NCBI RefSeq assembly: GCF_018861025.1
Contig: NZ_JAHKQH010000042.1
Location: 63,964 to 127,963 of the forward strand
Length of the DNA stretch: 64,000 nt
Direction: 5' to 3'
Origin: Psychrosphaera sp. B3R10
Lineage (GTDB): Bacteria; Pseudomonadota; Gammaproteobacteria; Enterobacterales; Alteromonadaceae
The notes under the pieces were generated by a model. The model saw nothing but the letters and a program-made list of their open reading frames with translations. It was not told where the DNA came from and searched no databases. Each line of letters begins with the position of its first letter. The stretch's first letter is position 1. Shown one piece after another: positions 26,608 to 37,939 of this stretch. Made by a program: the position numbers and the translations under genes.

Positions 26608-27393
26608 ATGAGAATTGCCTTAGGCGTAGAGTATGACGGTGCAAAGTTTTGTGGTTGGCAAAGGCAAAATGATGTTGAGACAGTACAAGAAGTTTTAGAA
26701 GCCGCTTTATCGAAAGTCGCTAATCACAAAGTTAATGTATTTTGTGCTGGTCGCACCGATACAGGCGTACATGGTACTGGGCAAGTTGTGCATTTTGAAA
26801 CAGACTCTGTTCGTGGTGAGCGGGGCTGGACTCTCGGGGTCAATACCAATTTGCCTGACGCTGTTGCAGTCCGTTGGATGAAAGTTGTTCCTGACGATTT
26901 CCACGCTCGCTTTTCTGCGACAGCACGGCGATATCGCTATATTATCTACAATGGCAAACTTCGTCCTGGCATACTCAATCATGGTTTGAGCCATTATCAC
27001 ATGCCACTTGATGAAAAAAAGATGCATATCGCAGCACAGGCATTGTTAGGCGAAAATGATTTTAGTTCTTTTCGAGCTTCACAATGCCAATCTAAATCAC
27101 CAGTTCGCTTTATGCACTTTATTAAAGTGACCCGCCATAACGAATTTATAGTTATAGATATAAAAGCCAATGCATTTGTCCACCATATGGTTCGTAATAT
27201 TGCAGGAAGTCTTATTGCGGTAGGTCGCGGCGATAAGCCTATTGAATGGGTAGGTGAGTTGTTGGCAGTTAAAGATAGAAGACAGGCCGGTGAAACTGCA
27301 AAGCCAAACGGTCTTTATTTAATTGAAGTGGAATATCCAGAAATTTTTGACTTGCCAAAATCAAGTGCCGGACCACTGTTTTTACCAGAATAG
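26608..27393 (+). CDS. truA: tRNA pseudouridine synthase A
   Basis: TruA makes pseudouridine at positions 38-40 in the anticodon arm. The catalytic aspartate is D51 in [18 protein letters not shown] (quoted in part), and other family blocks are [33 protein letters not shown] and [13 protein letters not shown]. The 261-residue length is normal. It follows fimV after 62 bases and matches the truA-accD-folC-dedD-cvpA-purF order of enterobacteria, though dedA is missing. Confidence 0.98.
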   Translation: MRIALGVEYDGAKFCGWQRQNDVETVQEVLEAALSKVANHKVNVFCAGRTDTGVHGTGQVVHFETDSVRGERGWTLGVNTNLPDAVAVRWMKVVPDDFHARFSATARRYRYIIYNGKLRPGILNHGLSHYHMPLDEKKMHIAAQALLGENDFSSFRASQCQSKSPVRFMHFIKVTRHNEFIVIDIKANAFVHHMVRNIAGSLIAVGRGDKPIEWVGELLAVKDRRQAGETAKPNGLYLIEVEYPEIFDLPKSSAGPLFLPE

Positions 27394-27592
27394 AATTCAA
27401 ATTAGTGGTTTTTAGAAGGTCATTATCGACAAATAAGACCAGTTTAATGAGTTCTTTTCATAAACATTGTGGTTTAATAGGGCCAATTTTGACGTCGGTC
27501 TAAATATTTGATGCAGTTCAAGTCGTTTAAACGCCTTGCCCATCTAGATAAATGGCCCATATTGACCACAGCATTACACAGGTAGCAATCAC

Positions 27593-28465
27593 ATGAGCTG
27601 GATAGAAAAGATCCTTCCAAGAACAAATACATCAACTAAACGCAACATCCCAGAAGGGATTTGGACAAAGTGTACAAGTTGTGACTCTATTTTATATAAA
27701 AATGATTTAGAGAAAGAACAAGGCGTTTGCCCTAAATGTGACCATCATATGCGTTTGACTGGTCGCAAGCGTTTAGAATTATTTTTAGACTCAGGTGAAA
27801 AAGTAGAGATAGCTGCGGATCTTGAACCTCAAGACGTATTGTCTTTCAGAGACACCAAAAAGTATAAAGACCGTATTTCAGCGGCGCAAAAACAAAGTAA
27901 CGAAAAAGACGCAATGATAGTAATGAAAGGTCGTGTAAAAGGCGTACCTTGTGTTGCTGCTTCGTTTGAATTTTCTTTTATGGGCGGGTCAATGGCTACG
28001 GTTGTTGGCGAAAAGTTTGTGCAAGCGATAAATGTTTGTTTGAATGAAAACATTCCATTTATTTGTTTTTCTGCCTCAGGTGGCGCACGTATGCAAGAAG
28101 CCTTATTTTCTTTAATGCAAATGGCAAAAACAAGTGCGGCGTTGGCTAAGTTAAGCGAAAAAGGCATCCCTTACATCTCAGTATTAACCGATCCTACTAT
28201 GGGTGGTGTTTCTGCAAGTTTGGCGATGTTAGGCGATGTTAATATTGGTGAACCTAAAGCATTGATTGGTTTTGCGGGCCCTCGAGTTATCGAACAAACG
28301 GTTCGTGAAAAATTACCTGAAGGTTTCCAACGCAGTGAGTTTTTATTAGAGCATGGTGCAATTGATATGATTGTTGACCGACGCGAAATGCGAAATACTG
28401 TTGCACGTTTGTTCGCAAAAATGTGTAAACTACCGTCATTGGAAAAAGAACACAGAATGGCGTAA
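27593..28465 (+). CDS. accD: Acetyl-CoA carboxylase carboxyltransferase subunit beta
   Basis: AccD pairs with AccA to transfer carboxyl from biotin to acetyl-CoA, the first step of fatty acid synthesis. The four-cysteine zinc finger is visible (C27-x2-C30 and C46-x2-C49). The carboxyltransferase core shows [21 protein letters not shown] and [15 protein letters not shown] with oxyanion-hole glycines. Length 290 aa is typical. Its stop overlaps the folC start (TAATG), so the two are translationally coupled. Confidence 0.98.
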   Translation: MSWIEKILPRTNTSTKRNIPEGIWTKCTSCDSILYKNDLEKEQGVCPKCDHHMRLTGRKRLELFLDSGEKVEIAADLEPQDVLSFRDTKKYKDRISAAQKQSNEKDAMIVMKGRVKGVPCVAASFEFSFMGGSMATVVGEKFVQAINVCLNENIPFICFSASGGARMQEALFSLMQMAKTSAALAKLSEKGIPYISVLTDPTMGGVSASLAMLGDVNIGEPKALIGFAGPRVIEQTVREKLPEGFQRSEFLLEHGAIDMIVDRREMRNTVARLFAKMCKLPSLEKEHRMA

Positions 28466-29844
28466 TGACAACACAAAAGACAATTCAAACTTGTCCTACA
28501 AGCCAGTCTCTCAATGACTGGCTTTTTTATTTAGAGTCTCAACATCCAGCAGAGATTGAATTGGGATTACAACGGGTTAGAGCCGTTGCGGAACAAGGCC
28601 AACTGACAACCTTTGGTAAATCGAAAATTGTTCTAGTTGCCGGAACTAATGGCAAAGGCACGACGATTCGTTTTATGGAGCAGTATTTGCTCGATAAAGG
28701 TTTTTCGGTCGGTGTCTATAGTTCGCCGCATATGCACGTTTACCATGAGCGCGTGCGTATTAATGATTCTTTGCTTGGCGATGAGCAGCATGTTGCAGCA
28801 TTTCAATATATAGAGAAAATTCGCGGTACGACACCACTGACGTATTTTGAATACGGTACATTGGCCGCGTTTTCTATTTTTAAGCAAGCAGAATTAGATT
28901 ATGTATTAGTTGAAGTTGGCCTAGGTGGTCGACTAGATGCAACAAATATTCTCCCCCATGACTTATCGATAGTGACGTCATTAGGACTTGATCATACTGA
29001 TTGGTTAGGCGACACAATTGAATTAATTGGTTTTGAAAAAGCCGGTATTTTCCGCGCCGATAAACCGGCACTGGTGGGAATGATAGAGCCACCAGTTACG
29101 GTGTTTGAACAAGCTGAAAATTTAAACGTCAGTGACTTGATAGTTGCAGGGCGCGATTATCAGGTGAGTTATTCAAAAGACCATACACACTGGCAGTTGT
29201 CCTGTAACACATTTAACTTTGCAAACTTACCAAGACCTCTAATCCCTATTCAAAACGTGGCTACCGCAATTGTAGGGCTAAATTTGTTAGGTATCGAGCT
29301 CGACTTAAGCACGTTACAGTCTTTATGTTCAACAATCTCATTGTATGGCCGTATGCAATTGATATCGATTGATGATGAAGCGCAATCCGTAAATGCAGCG
29401 AGCATCACACCTGACAGTGTCATTGATGCTCAGCCCAAAGTACCAACCGGTTTGGCTATGGTCGATGTCGGGCACAACACCCATGCGTTAAATTATTTAA
29501 TTGATACCATAAAAACGCACCCAATGTTTGCACAGGTCAAACAAATCGATGTGGTTCTTGCCATGATGGCAGATAAAGATATTGAAGCTTCACTAAAATG
29601 TTTAGCACCACATGTCCGGAACTGGCATTTAGGTTCACTTAAAGACAACAAAAGGGCTGCAACCAAAGATGTCATCAAGCAGCAATTGGCTAAAATAGGT
29701 GAAACAAATATTGTAATACACGACGATGTTAAGTCAGCGTGGAGAAGTGCATCGACAAAAATAGATGCTGATACGCTTTTACTTGGCGTTGGTTCGTTTT
29801 ACACTGTGGCTGAAATTTTGTCGTGTAATGATGTAAAAGGTTAG
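28465..29844 (+). CDS. folC: Bifunctional folylpolyglutamate / dihydrofolate synthase
   Basis: FolC adds glutamate to dihydropteroate and then to folates. The ATP-binding loop VAGTNGKGTTIRFME lies near residue 58, and the Mur-ligase-type blocks SSPHMHVYHERVRIN, VEVGLGGRLDATNIL and GLDHTDWLGDT follow, with DVGHNTHALNYL in the C-terminal domain. At 459 aa it is somewhat longer than E. coli FolC (422), mainly through a linker around residues 300-330. It overlaps accD by one base and is followed eight bases later by dedD. Confidence 0.97.
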   Translation: MTTQKTIQTCPTSQSLNDWLFYLESQHPAEIELGLQRVRAVAEQGQLTTFGKSKIVLVAGTNGKGTTIRFMEQYLLDKGFSVGVYSSPHMHVYHERVRINDSLLGDEQHVAAFQYIEKIRGTTPLTYFEYGTLAAFSIFKQAELDYVLVEVGLGGRLDATNILPHDLSIVTSLGLDHTDWLGDTIELIGFEKAGIFRADKPALVGMIEPPVTVFEQAENLNVSDLIVAGRDYQVSYSKDHTHWQLSCNTFNFANLPRPLIPIQNVATAIVGLNLLGIELDLSTLQSLCSTISLYGRMQLISIDDEAQSVNAASITPDSVIDAQPKVPTGLAMVDVGHNTHALNYLIDTIKTHPMFAQVKQIDVVLAMMADKDIEASLKCLAPHVRNWHLGSLKDNKRAATKDVIKQQLAKIGETNIVIHDDVKSAWRSASTKIDADTLLLGVGSFYTVAEILSCNDVKG

Positions 29845-29852
29845 GGATTTTT

Positions 29853-30503
29853 GTGAGTGAAATAATTAAGCAACGTTTAGTTGGTATGTTGATCATCGTA
29901 ATCGCAGGTGTTGTTTTTTTGCCAGACCTACTCGACGGTGAAAAACAACTGACAAAAGAAGAGTTTAAAAAAGTCCCAGCGAAACCGGAAATTAATGAAC
30001 AGCCGATTTTGACCGAATTTCCAGCGCAGCAAATATCTGATGCAATGTTAAACGCGCCAGTAAATAATACAAAGCCAAGTGACTCTGATAATGAATCAGA
30101 AAAGCAGTCTGTTAATCAAGACGGCAGTGTGAATGTTGCGGCTGCTGATATTATTGAAAAAGGGGATTCGACCCAAGTATCGACTTTAAAAGAAGAAACA
30201 TCGAATTTCCAATCAGCATCAACACCAACGCCGGTTAGTAATCAAGTCAAATTTAAAGAACCAGCTTGGATATTGCAGCTTGGTAGTTTTAAGCACAAAG
30301 AGAATGTCAATGTATTGCGACAAAAGCTAGCAGATGCAGGGCTAAAAACGTTTACCAAACCTGTGCAGACCAAGGGGGGCGTCTTGTCTAAGGTCTATTT
30401 AGGTCCAGAGTTAAATAAAGATGTCCTTATTTTAGCGCAAGCCAAGATAAAAGAAATTGCCGATGTAGAGGGGAAAATAACCCGCTACGATCCGATAAAG
30501 TAG
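29853..30503 (+). CDS. dedD: SPOR-domain cell-division protein DedD
   Basis: This 216-residue protein has a single N-terminal TM helix (LVGMLIIVIAGVVFLPDLL), a long flexible, polar linker, and a C-terminal SPOR domain (about residues 140-216, WILQLGSFKHKENVNVLRQKL..VYLGPEL). SPOR domains bind denuded glycan strands at the division septum. Position between folC and cvpA is that of dedD. The GTG start has AGGGATT upstream. Confidence 0.93.
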   Translation: MSEIIKQRLVGMLIIVIAGVVFLPDLLDGEKQLTKEEFKKVPAKPEINEQPILTEFPAQQISDAMLNAPVNNTKPSDSDNESEKQSVNQDGSVNVAAADIIEKGDSTQVSTLKEETSNFQSASTPTPVSNQVKFKEPAWILQLGSFKHKENVNVLRQKLADAGLKTFTKPVQTKGGVLSKVYLGPELNKDVLILAQAKIKEIADVEGKITRYDPIK

Positions 30504-30571
30504 TGGCTTGTGAATTTGGCTTCTGTTAGAATTCGCGCCGAAATTTACCCAGCAGGTTAAACGAAATTTTA

Positions 30572-31063
30572 ATGGTTTGGATCGATTACGCGATTATCGC
30601 TATTGTTGCTATTTCGGCGTTAATAAGCTTAGTTCGTGGATTTATAAAAGAAGCGGTGTCTCTTGCCGTCTGGGTTTCTGCCTTCTTCATAGCAAGTCGC
30701 TTCTATGCCGATCTTGCAGTTTATCTAACGGGTATCGAAAAAGAACTCGTGCGCAATGGCGCTGCTATCGCAATTCTATTTGTAATTACTCTCATTTTAG
30801 GTGCTCTGATTAATCATTTGTTATCAGAGATTGTCCATTACACAGGTTTAAGTGGCACTGACAAAATGCTCGGCATGGTGTTCGGTGGGTTACGTGGCGT
30901 ATTAATCGTTGCGGCTACATTATTATTTCTAGACACTATGACGCCCGCTAACGGTGCTGATTGGTGGAAAACATCTGTACTGATTCCAGAATTTACAATC
31001 GTAGTTGATTGGTTCTTCGAATTGTTACAACAAAATTCAAGTTTATTGTCGACACAACATTGA
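30572..31063 (+). CDS. cvpA: CvpA family membrane protein
   Basis: This 163-residue protein has four hydrophobic helices, and the family start [24 protein letters not shown] and [21 protein letters not shown] are typical of CvpA. It is needed for colicin V production in E. coli and for tolerance of bile or envelope stress in some bacteria, with an unclear molecular role. It is 13 bases upstream of purF and co-transcribed with it in enterobacteria. Confidence 0.95.
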   Translation: MVWIDYAIIAIVAISALISLVRGFIKEAVSLAVWVSAFFIASRFYADLAVYLTGIEKELVRNGAAIAILFVITLILGALINHLLSEIVHYTGLSGTDKMLGMVFGGLRGVLIVAATLLFLDTMTPANGADWWKTSVLIPEFTIVVDWFFELLQQNSSLLSTQH

Positions 31064-31076
31064 TGGAGAGCTAATC

Positions 31077-32591
31077 ATGTGTGGTATTGTGGGAATTGTT
31101 GGAAAATCTTCTGTTAATCAAATTATTTATGATGGATTAACAGTATTACAACATCGTGGGCAAGACGCCGCTGGTATTGTGACTATTGATGATGGTCATT
31201 TTCGATTGAGAAAAGGCAACGGTTTTGTTCGTGACGTGTTCCAAGAACGTCATATGCAACGCTTACAAGGCAACATGGGGATTGGCCATGTTCGTTACCC
31301 AACTGCGGGTAGCTCTAGTTCTTCTGAAGCTCAACCGTTCTATGTTAACTCACCTTTTGGTATTGCTCTTGCCCATAACGGCAATTTGACCAATGCTGCT
31401 GAGTTACGTGAATTGTTGTTCAAAGAAGCTCGCCGTCATATCAATACAACTTCCGATTCTGAATTGTTACTTAACATTTTGGCACATGAATTATGTGAAT
31501 CTAAATTGTTAGAGTTAAAACCAGATGATATTTTTAATGCGGTTTCTCGAGTTCATCAAGTTATCCGTGGTGCTTATGCTGTTGTTTCAGTCATTATTGG
31601 TCATGGTTTATTAGCATTTAGAGATCCTAACGGTATTCGCCCACTTGTACTGGGTCAACGTGAAACCGAAGATGGTATCGAATATATGGTTGCCTCTGAA
31701 AGTGTCGCACTTGATATCGATGGTTTTAAGTTGGTGCGAGATGTTGCGCCTGGTGAAGCAATTTATATTTCTGAGTCTGGTGAGTTGTTTACTCAACAGT
31801 GCTTTGACAACGCTAAATGTGTTCCGTGTATCTTTGAATACGTTTATTTTGCTCGTCCAGATTCGCGACTTAATGATGTTTCAGTCTATGGTTCTCGTGT
31901 CAAGATGGGTGAATATTTAGGCCGTAAGATCAAGCGTGAATGGGCTGACTTAGACATCGACGTCGTTGTGCCTGTACCAGAAACAAGTTGCGATATTGCA
32001 CTACAGATTGCCCACGAACTTGATTTACCGTATCGCCAAGGATTTGTAAAAAACAGATATGTTGGTCGAACGTTTATCATGCCTGGTCAAGCAGAGCGTA
32101 AAAAGTCTGTACGCCGTAAATTAAATACCATTGAAGTTGAATTCAAAGGTAAAAATGTATTGTTAGTTGATGACTCGATTGTACGTGGTACCACATCGGA
32201 GCAAATTATCGACATGGCACGAGAAGCGGGCGCGGCAAAAGTTTACTTTGCCTCTGCGGCTCCGGAAATTCGTTTTCCAAATGTGTATGGTATCGATATG
32301 CCGTCGGCTAATGAACTAATTGCCCACGGGCGTGATGTTGAAGAAATTGCTGAGATGATTGGTGCCGATGAACTTATTTTCCAATCGCTTGAAGATTTAG
32401 AATCTGCAGTACGAGAAGAAAATGATTCATTAGTGTCATTTGAAACTTCGGTTTTCAACGGTAATTACATTACTAACGATATTGACCAAAATTATCTTGA
32501 GTCATTAGAAACGACGCGTAATGATAATGCCAAAGCAAATCGTCCAGAGCCATTAGATAATGGTTTGGAAATGCATAACGAAGAGAATTAA
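31077..32591 (+). CDS. purF: Amidophosphoribosyltransferase PurF
   Basis: PurF makes phosphoribosylamine from PRPP and glutamine, the committing step of purine synthesis. The N-terminal nucleophile Cys2 is directly after the start Met ([12 protein letters not shown]), with [13 protein letters not shown] and [10 protein letters not shown] of the glutaminase domain. The PRPP-binding motif is [17 protein letters not shown]. Length is 504 aa. GGAGAG eight bases upstream fixes the ATG at 31077, since an upstream in-frame start would overlap cvpA. Confidence 0.98.
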   Translation: MCGIVGIVGKSSVNQIIYDGLTVLQHRGQDAAGIVTIDDGHFRLRKGNGFVRDVFQERHMQRLQGNMGIGHVRYPTAGSSSSSEAQPFYVNSPFGIALAHNGNLTNAAELRELLFKEARRHINTTSDSELLLNILAHELCESKLLELKPDDIFNAVSRVHQVIRGAYAVVSVIIGHGLLAFRDPNGIRPLVLGQRETEDGIEYMVASESVALDIDGFKLVRDVAPGEAIYISESGELFTQQCFDNAKCVPCIFEYVYFARPDSRLNDVSVYGSRVKMGEYLGRKIKREWADLDIDVVVPVPETSCDIALQIAHELDLPYRQGFVKNRYVGRTFIMPGQAERKKSVRRKLNTIEVEFKGKNVLLVDDSIVRGTTSEQIIDMAREAGAAKVYFASAAPEIRFPNVYGIDMPSANELIAHGRDVEEIAEMIGADELIFQSLEDLESAVREENDSLVSFETSVFNGNYITNDIDQNYLESLETTRNDNAKANRPEPLDNGLEMHNEEN

Positions 32592-32614
32592 TTGTCTTTG
32601 TTGTGACTCAAACT

Positions 32615-32643
32615 AAAAAGGCCAGATTTAATCTGGCCTTTTT
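32615..32643. terminator. Bidirectional terminator between purF and folD
   Basis: AAAAAGGCCAGAT pairs with ATCTGGCCTTTTT with a TTA loop; T-runs on either strand serve the two convergent genes. Confidence 0.92.
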
Positions 32644-32691
32644 AATTCTAGCTTTTGAAAATGTTAATTTCTCAAAATAGCGTCTACTCAA

Positions 32692-33549
32692 TTATTTGCT
32701 GTGGAACTTTTCACAGGCTTCTAACGTATTTTCTACTAGTGAAGCCACTGTCATTGGTCCAACACCACCAGGGACAGGTGTTATCCAACTTGCACGCTCA
32801 ACTGCGTCGTCAAATTTAATATCACCAACTAATTTTCCTGATTCTAATCGATTTATACCAACATCAATAACGACCGCACCTTCTTTAACCCAAGTGCCTG
32901 GAATAAATTCTGGTTTACCTACAGCAATAACCAAAATTTCCGCGCGACGTACTTGTTGTTCTAAATCTTTTGTGAATTTATGACAAACAGTTGTTGTACA
33001 ACCCGCCAGTAATAATTCTAAGGACATCGGGCGACCGACAATATTAGACGCGCCAACAACAACGGCATGTTTACCTTTAAATTCTGTGCTGGTATTAGCC
33101 AGCAATGTCATAATGCCTTTTGGCGTGCAAGGGCGAAGGGCAGGGACACGTTGCGCTAAACGGCCAATGTTATATGGATGGAAACCGTCAACATCTTTAT
33201 GTGGATGTATACGTTCCAAAATGGTCTCTACGTTTAAGCCATGAGGTAAAGGAAGTTGCACTAAAATGCCATCTATCTCTTTATCTTCATTTAATTCGTC
33301 TATTAACGTCAATAACTCTTGTTCAGTTGATTCACTTGGCAGGTCAAAAGACTTAGAAACTAAGCCTACTTCTTCGCAGGCGCGTTTTTTGTTGCCTACA
33401 TAGACCTGTGACGCCGGATCGTGTCCAACGAGTATCACAGCAAGCCCAGGCGCTCGTTTACCGGCTTTGACGCGTGCAGCGACGCCAGTTTTAACTTTAT
33501 CCCTTACTGTTTTGGCAATTGCTTTGCCATCAATTAATTTTGCAGTCAT
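32692..33549 (-). CDS. folD: Methylenetetrahydrofolate dehydrogenase / cyclohydrolase FolD
   Basis: FolD interconverts 5,10-methylene- and 10-formyl-tetrahydrofolate. This 285-residue protein shows the signature [14 protein letters not shown] with the catalytic lysine, [22 protein letters not shown], the NADP-binding [17 protein letters not shown] and [18 protein letters not shown]. It is transcribed singly and converges on purF; both serve one-carbon/purine metabolism. Confidence 0.98.
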   Translation of the reverse strand: MTAKLIDGKAIAKTVRDKVKTGVAARVKAGKRAPGLAVILVGHDPASQVYVGNKKRACEEVGLVSKSFDLPSESTEQELLTLIDELNEDKEIDGILVQLPLPHGLNVETILERIHPHKDVDGFHPYNIGRLAQRVPALRPCTPKGIMTLLANTSTEFKGKHAVVVGASNIVGRPMSLELLLAGCTTTVCHKFTKDLEQQVRRAEILVIAVGKPEFIPGTWVKEGAVVIDVGINRLESGKLVGDIKFDDAVERASWITPVPGGVGPMTVASLVENTLEACEKFHSK

Positions 33550-33734
33550 ACCGCTCTCTAAAATAAATGCTAAAAACTGAGTGAATTGTAAACCTTTTAA
33601 AGAACGTTCGCATTTATAAATAGAGACAATGTTGAGGTTTATCTTAAATTTGCATGTGTTTTAGACAAAACTTGGTTAAAGTTAACCCATTTGCTGTAAA
33701 AATCGCCAAACGATAAAAATCTTTCAAAAAGTGT

Positions 33735-33763
33735 TTGACTGCAAAAGGGGTTATCCGTAATAT
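33735..33763 (+). promoter_or_regulatory. Promoter of the tRNA operon
   Basis: TTGACT (33735-33740), a 17-base spacer and TAATAT (33758-33763) are followed directly by GCCGCCC. The GC-rich discriminator is the hallmark of stable-RNA promoters under stringent (ppGpp/DksA) control. Confidence 0.8.
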
Positions 33764-33805
33764 GCCGCCCTGTCGCGAGGAAGCAATTTCTCAAAGATTT
33801 AAAGT

Positions 33806-33882
33806 CGGTGTTTAGCGCAGCTTGGTAGCGCACTTCGTTTGGGTCGAAGGGGTCGCAGGTTCGAATCCTGCAACACCGACCA
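33806..33882 (+). tRNA. tRNA-Pro (anticodon TGG), copy 1
   Basis: The 77-base cloverleaf closes with CGGTGTT/AACACCG, anticodon stem CTTCG/CGAAG, loop TTTGGGT (anticodon TGG), T-loop TTCGAAT, discriminator A and encoded CCA. It is the first tRNA of the operon and is identical to the copy at 34199-34275. Confidence 0.97.
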
Positions 33883-33915
33883 CTTTAAATTTTTGAAATA
33901 TTTCCCGTAGGTTAT

Positions 33916-33992
<77 letters not shown>

Positions 33993-34017
33993 TTTCTCGT
34001 TGACACGTCCTATAGCG

Positions 34018-34093
34018 GTGATTGTAGCTCAGTTGGTAGAGCCCCGGATTGTGATTCCGGTTGTCGTGGGTTCAAGTCCCATCAGTCACCCCA
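34018..34093 (+). tRNA. tRNA-His (anticodon GTG)
   Basis: The acceptor GTGATTG/CAGTCAC, anticodon stem CCGGA/TCCGG, loop TTGTGAT and encoded CCA are seen. The base before it (34017) is G and the discriminator is C, giving the G-1:C73 identity pair specific to tRNA-His. Confidence 0.96.
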
Positions 34094-34099
34094 TCTTTT

Positions 34100-34184
<85 letters not shown>

Positions 34185-34198
34185 ATACTTTTATTTGT

Positions 34199-34275
34199 CG
34201 GTGTTTAGCGCAGCTTGGTAGCGCACTTCGTTTGGGTCGAAGGGGTCGCAGGTTCGAATCCTGCAACACCGACCA
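34199..34275 (+). tRNA. tRNA-Pro (anticodon TGG), copy 2
   Basis: This copy is identical over all 77 bases to the tRNA-Pro at 33806-33882 and also shares the preceding GT. It ends the operon, in the place where E. coli has proM after argX-hisR-leuT. Confidence 0.97.
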
Positions 34276-34374
34276 TTAAATCCATTTTAAAGTCCACATT
34301 TCTCCGTAAAGTCAAAAAAATCAAATTTATTTACTCGTTTGCTCATTATTTAAGTCATTTGGCTGTGTTTTGGA

Positions 34375-34403
34375 TGGACGATTAATAAAGACATGGCTAT
34401 AAT
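34375..34403 (+). promoter_or_regulatory. Probable tig promoter
   Basis: TGGACG (34375-34380), 17 bases, and a perfect TATAAT (34398-34403) lie about 90 bases before tig. Confidence 0.6.
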
Positions 34404-34490
34404 GCGCCGTCATTTTAAGAACATGAATTCGGGCCGTTGTCTATGATTTACAACTTCCGGCCATCAAGATAAAAATAATTGAGGTAGAAA

Positions 34491-35798
34491 ATGCAAGTTT
34501 CATTAGAAACGACTCAAGGTTTAGAGCGTCGTCTTACAATTACGCTTCCTTCAGGTTCAATCGAAGAACTAGTTAAAAAACGTTTACGTGAAGTTGGTAA
34601 AACTGCGCGTATCGATGGTTTCCGTAAAGGAAAGGTTCCTGTTACTGTAATTGAAAAACGTTACGGTCAATCAGTTTTTGCTGAAGTTGCTCAAGAGCAA
34701 ATGCAACAAAACTACATCCAAGCTGTAATTCAAGAAAAAGTAAATCCAGCTGGCGCGCCTTATTTCGAACCTAAAAACATGAAACGTGGCGAAGACTTAG
34801 TATTCGTTGCAACGTTTGAAATATTCCCAGAAGTTGAAGTGCAAGCGGTTGAAGAAATCGAAATTGAACGTCTAGTTGCTGAAGTAACTGACGAAGATCT
34901 TGCTAAAATGATGGAAACATTGCGTAAGCAACAAGCATCATGGGAAGAAACAGCTGAAGCGGCAACTGACGGTAGCCGAGTTACAATTAACTTTGTTGGT
35001 AAAGTTGACGGTGAAGAATTTGAAGGCGGCAAAGCTGAAGACTTTAGTCTTGAGTTAGGCCAAGGCCGTATGATCGCTGGTTTCGAAGATGATATCATCG
35101 GTAAGAAAGCAGGCGAAGAAGTAACAGTAAACGTTACATTCCCTGAAGAGTACCACGCTGAAAACCTTAAAGGTAAAGACGCTGAGTTTGCTGTAACGGT
35201 TAATAAAGTTGAAGTTCAAGTACTTCCTGAATTAAACGACGAATTTGTTGTTAAATTTGGTATCGAAGAGGGCGGCGTTGACGCACTTAAAGAAGAAGTT
35301 AAAAACAACATGACTCGTGAACTTTCTCAAGCACTTAAAGCGAAAGTAAAAGAATCAACTATCAAAGGCTTATTGGCGAAAAATGAAATTGACGTGCCTA
35401 AAGCGTTAATCGACCAAGAAGTTGAAACTTTGCGCAAGCAAGCGATGGAACGTTTCGGTGGTCAAATGGACCCAGCAAACATGCCAGACCTTCCTGCAGA
35501 GTTGTTTGAACAGCAAGCTAAAGATCGCGTTCGTACTGGTCTTTTACTTGGTGAGTTCATCAAAACTAACGAAATTAAAGCCGACGAAGACCGTGTTAAA
35601 GAAATTATTAACACTCAAGCGTCTGCTTATGAAGCACCTGAAGAAGTTATTGAACATTACTACTCAAACGAGCAGTTATTACAAAACATCCGTAGCCTAG
35701 CAACTGAAGATCAAGCCATTGACTTGATTTTAGAAAAAGCAAAAGTAACGGACAAAACTGTAAGCTTTGATGAAATAATGAACCCTCAACAAGCTTAA
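34491..35798 (+). CDS. tig: Trigger factor
   Basis: Trigger factor is the ribosome-bound chaperone and prolyl isomerase that meets nascent chains. The N-terminal ribosome-docking signature is [17 protein letters not shown] (about residue 44), the FKBP-type PPIase domain spans about residues 160-245 ([28 protein letters not shown], split), and the C-terminal helical arms follow. Length 435 aa is normal. It starts the tig-clpP-clpX-lon-hupB-ppiD order conserved with E. coli. Confidence 0.98.
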   Translation: MQVSLETTQGLERRLTITLPSGSIEELVKKRLREVGKTARIDGFRKGKVPVTVIEKRYGQSVFAEVAQEQMQQNYIQAVIQEKVNPAGAPYFEPKNMKRGEDLVFVATFEIFPEVEVQAVEEIEIERLVAEVTDEDLAKMMETLRKQQASWEETAEAATDGSRVTINFVGKVDGEEFEGGKAEDFSLELGQGRMIAGFEDDIIGKKAGEEVTVNVTFPEEYHAENLKGKDAEFAVTVNKVEVQVLPELNDEFVVKFGIEEGGVDALKEEVKNNMTRELSQALKAKVKESTIKGLLAKNEIDVPKALIDQEVETLRKQAMERFGGQMDPANMPDLPAELFEQQAKDRVRTGLLLGEFIKTNEIKADEDRVKEIINTQASAYEAPEEVIEHYYSNEQLLQNIRSLATEDQAIDLILEKAKVTDKTVSFDEIMNPQQA

Positions 35799-35823
35799 TG
35801 TGAAATCCCGATTGACTTAGGGG

Positions 35824-35851
35824 TTGAACACAAGGTTAAATGGCTCGATAT
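35824..35851 (+). promoter_or_regulatory. Weak sigma-32-like boxes before clpP
   Basis: TTGAAC (35824-35829) and CTCGATAT (35844-35851) are 14 bases apart; the second matches CCCCATAT at six of eight bases. The site overlaps the tig terminator stem, so this is tentative. Confidence 0.3.
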
Positions 35852-35877
35852 ACTAAATGTATTTCGAGCCATTTTTG
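35838..35877 (+). terminator. tig terminator
   Basis: AAATGGCTCGA pairs with TCGAGCCATTT, with inner ATAC/GTAT pairing, followed by TTTTTG. It partly separates tig from clpP. Confidence 0.75.
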
Positions 35878-35893
35878 TTTTTAAGGAAGGTCT

Positions 35894-36535
35894 ATGTTTA
35901 ACCACACAAATACTGTGGCTGGCGGTAACCCTGCTGATGTATTAAGTGCATTAGTTCCTATGGTTGTTGAACAAACAGCCAAAGGCGAACGTTCGTACGA
36001 TATCTACAGCCGCTTGTTAAAAGAGCGCATTATATTTCTTACTGGTCAAGTTGAAGACCACATGGCGAATTTAATCTGTGCGCAATTATTGTTTTTAGAG
36101 TCTGAAAATCCTGATAAAGATATTTATCTTTATATTAATTCTCCAGGCGGTAGTGTCACAGCGGGTATGTCTATCTATGATACGATGAATTTCATCAAAC
36201 CTGACATCGCAACGATATGTATGGGACAAGCAGCAAGTATGGGCGCGTTCTTACTATCTGGTGGAGCAAAAGGTAAACGTCATTGTTTGCCAAACTCACG
36301 GGTGATGATCCATCAACCTTTGGGTGGTTTTCAAGGCCAAGCGTCTGATTTTGAAATCCATGCAAAAGAGATTTTAACCATTAAAGAACGTTTAAACCGT
36401 TTAATGGCAGATCACTCTGGTCAACCTTTTGAAAAGGTATGTAAAGATACAGACCGTGATAACTTCTTAAACCCTCAAGAAGCCCTTGATTATGGTTTAA
36501 TTGATTCTATTTTAACTAGCCGTGAAACTAAATAA
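35894..36535 (+). CDS. clpP: ATP-dependent Clp protease proteolytic subunit
   Basis: ClpP forms the two-ring serine protease chamber fed by ClpX or ClpA. The catalytic triad is visible as S115 (GQAASMGAF), H140 ([11 protein letters not shown]) and D189 (TDRDNF), with spacing equal to the E. coli precursor (111/136/185). The 213 residues include a short N-terminal propeptide. AAGGAAGG lies just upstream of the ATG. clpX follows after 86 bases. Confidence 0.98.
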   Translation: MFNHTNTVAGGNPADVLSALVPMVVEQTAKGERSYDIYSRLLKERIIFLTGQVEDHMANLICAQLLFLESENPDKDIYLYINSPGGSVTAGMSIYDTMNFIKPDIATICMGQAASMGAFLLSGGAKGKRHCLPNSRVMIHQPLGGFQGQASDFEIHAKEILTIKERLNRLMADHSGQPFEKVCKDTDRDNFLNPQEALDYGLIDSILTSRETK

Positions 36536-36621
36536 TATTTACTATTGACCGATATAGGTAAATATAATTTTATTGACTACGCTTAAGTAGTGTTTTGTAG
36601 CTAGCAAAGTGAGGTGACTTT

Positions 36622-37890
36622 ATGTCAGAGCATACAGATAACGACAGCAAACTACTGTATTGTTCATTTTGCGGCAAGAGCCAGCATGAAGTAAGAAAAC
36701 TGATTGCGGGCCCTTCTGTTTATGTTTGTGACGAATGCGTTGATTTATGCAACGACATTATTCGCGAAGAAATAAAAGAGATATCACCAAAGCGTGATAA
36801 CTCAGCTTTACCGACTCCGATGGATATCTGTAAGCATTTAGACGACTACGTTATTGGCCAACAACATGCCAAAAAAGTATTGTCTGTAGCCGTTTATAAT
36901 CACTATAAACGTCTTAAAAATGCCGGAACCGAATTAGACGTTGAATTAGGTAAAAGTAATATCTTGCTAATCGGACCGACTGGTAGTGGTAAAACATTAT
37001 TGGCAGAGACATTAGCTCGCTTATTGGATGTTCCGTTTACAATGGCTGATGCTACGACATTAACCGAAGCCGGTTATGTTGGTGAAGACGTTGAAAACAT
37101 TATTCAAAAGCTTTTGCAAAAATGCGATTACGATGTAGAGAAAGCCCAACGCGGTATTGTTTACATTGACGAAATCGATAAAATCTCTCGCAAGGCTGAC
37201 AATCCGTCAATCACTCGTGATGTGTCGGGTGAAGGTGTTCAACAAGCGCTATTAAAACTGATCGAAGGTACTGTTGCATCTATACCGCCTCAAGGTGGTC
37301 GAAAACATCCGCAGCAGGAATTTTTGCAGGTTGATACTTCGAAGATTTTATTTATCTGTGGTGGTGCATTTGCAGGCCTAGATAAAGTGATTGAAGCTCG
37401 CTCAGAAACGGGCACCGCAATTGGTTTTGGCGCTGAAGTGAAATCGATGGCTGACGCTAAAACGTTAACCGAACATTTCCAAAATGTTGAACCAGAAGAC
37501 CTAGTAAAATATGGTTTGATACCAGAGTTTATTGGTCGATTGCCAGTTGTTGCGACATTAGGTGAGCTAGACCAAGATGCCTTGGTACAAATTTTAAGCG
37601 AACCTAAGAATGCACTAACAAAACAATATGGTGCGTTATTTAAATTAGAAGACGTCGAACTTGAATTCCGTGAAGATGCTTTAGCTGCAATTGCGGCAAA
37701 AGCAATGCAACGTAAAACCGGTGCGCGTGGACTTCGTTCAATTATTGAAGGTGTATTGTTAAATACAATGTATGAATTGCCTTCAATGGACGATGTTTCT
37801 AAAGTTGTTGTGGACGCTTCTGTAATAGACGGGGATTCAGATCCCATTCTTATTTACGATAATTCACAATCAAAAGCGGTACCTGAATAG
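36622..37890 (+). CDS. clpX: ClpX unfoldase ATPase
   Basis: ClpX recognises, unfolds and feeds substrates to ClpP. The N-terminal zinc-binding domain has C14-x2-C17 and C36-x2-C39. The AAA+ core has Walker A GPTGSGKT (residues 118-125), the pore loop GYVGEDVE, Walker [11 protein letters not shown] and the IGF loop (TAIGFGAEV). At 422 aa it is complete. It is probably transcribed both with clpP and separately. Confidence 0.98.
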   Translation: MSEHTDNDSKLLYCSFCGKSQHEVRKLIAGPSVYVCDECVDLCNDIIREEIKEISPKRDNSALPTPMDICKHLDDYVIGQQHAKKVLSVAVYNHYKRLKNAGTELDVELGKSNILLIGPTGSGKTLLAETLARLLDVPFTMADATTLTEAGYVGEDVENIIQKLLQKCDYDVEKAQRGIVYIDEIDKISRKADNPSITRDVSGEGVQQALLKLIEGTVASIPPQGGRKHPQQEFLQVDTSKILFICGGAFAGLDKVIEARSETGTAIGFGAEVKSMADAKTLTEHFQNVEPEDLVKYGLIPEFIGRLPVVATLGELDQDALVQILSEPKNALTKQYGALFKLEDVELEFREDALAAIAAKAMQRKTGARGLRSIIEGVLLNTMYELPSMDDVSKVVVDASVIDGDSDPILIYDNSQSKAVPE

Positions 37891-37901
37891 CAGGAACGAT
37901 T

Positions 37902-37929
37902 AAAAAGGAGTCAATTGACTCCTTTTTTG
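37902..37929 (+). terminator. clpX terminator
   Basis: AAAAGGAGTC and GACTCCTTTT pair around an AATT loop and are followed by a T-run, directly after the clpX stop. Confidence 0.92.
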
Positions 37930-37939
37930 TTTTTAGCAA

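Noticed and set aside
30504-30571. PurR operator before cvpA-purF
   Set aside because: I looked for an ACGCAAACGTTTGCGT-like palindrome upstream of cvpA and did not find one.
36541-36600. Promoter between clpP and clpX (TTGACC with TATAAT)
   Set aside because: The elements are only 12 bases apart, too close for a normal sigma-70 promoter; an internal promoter may exist but cannot be placed.
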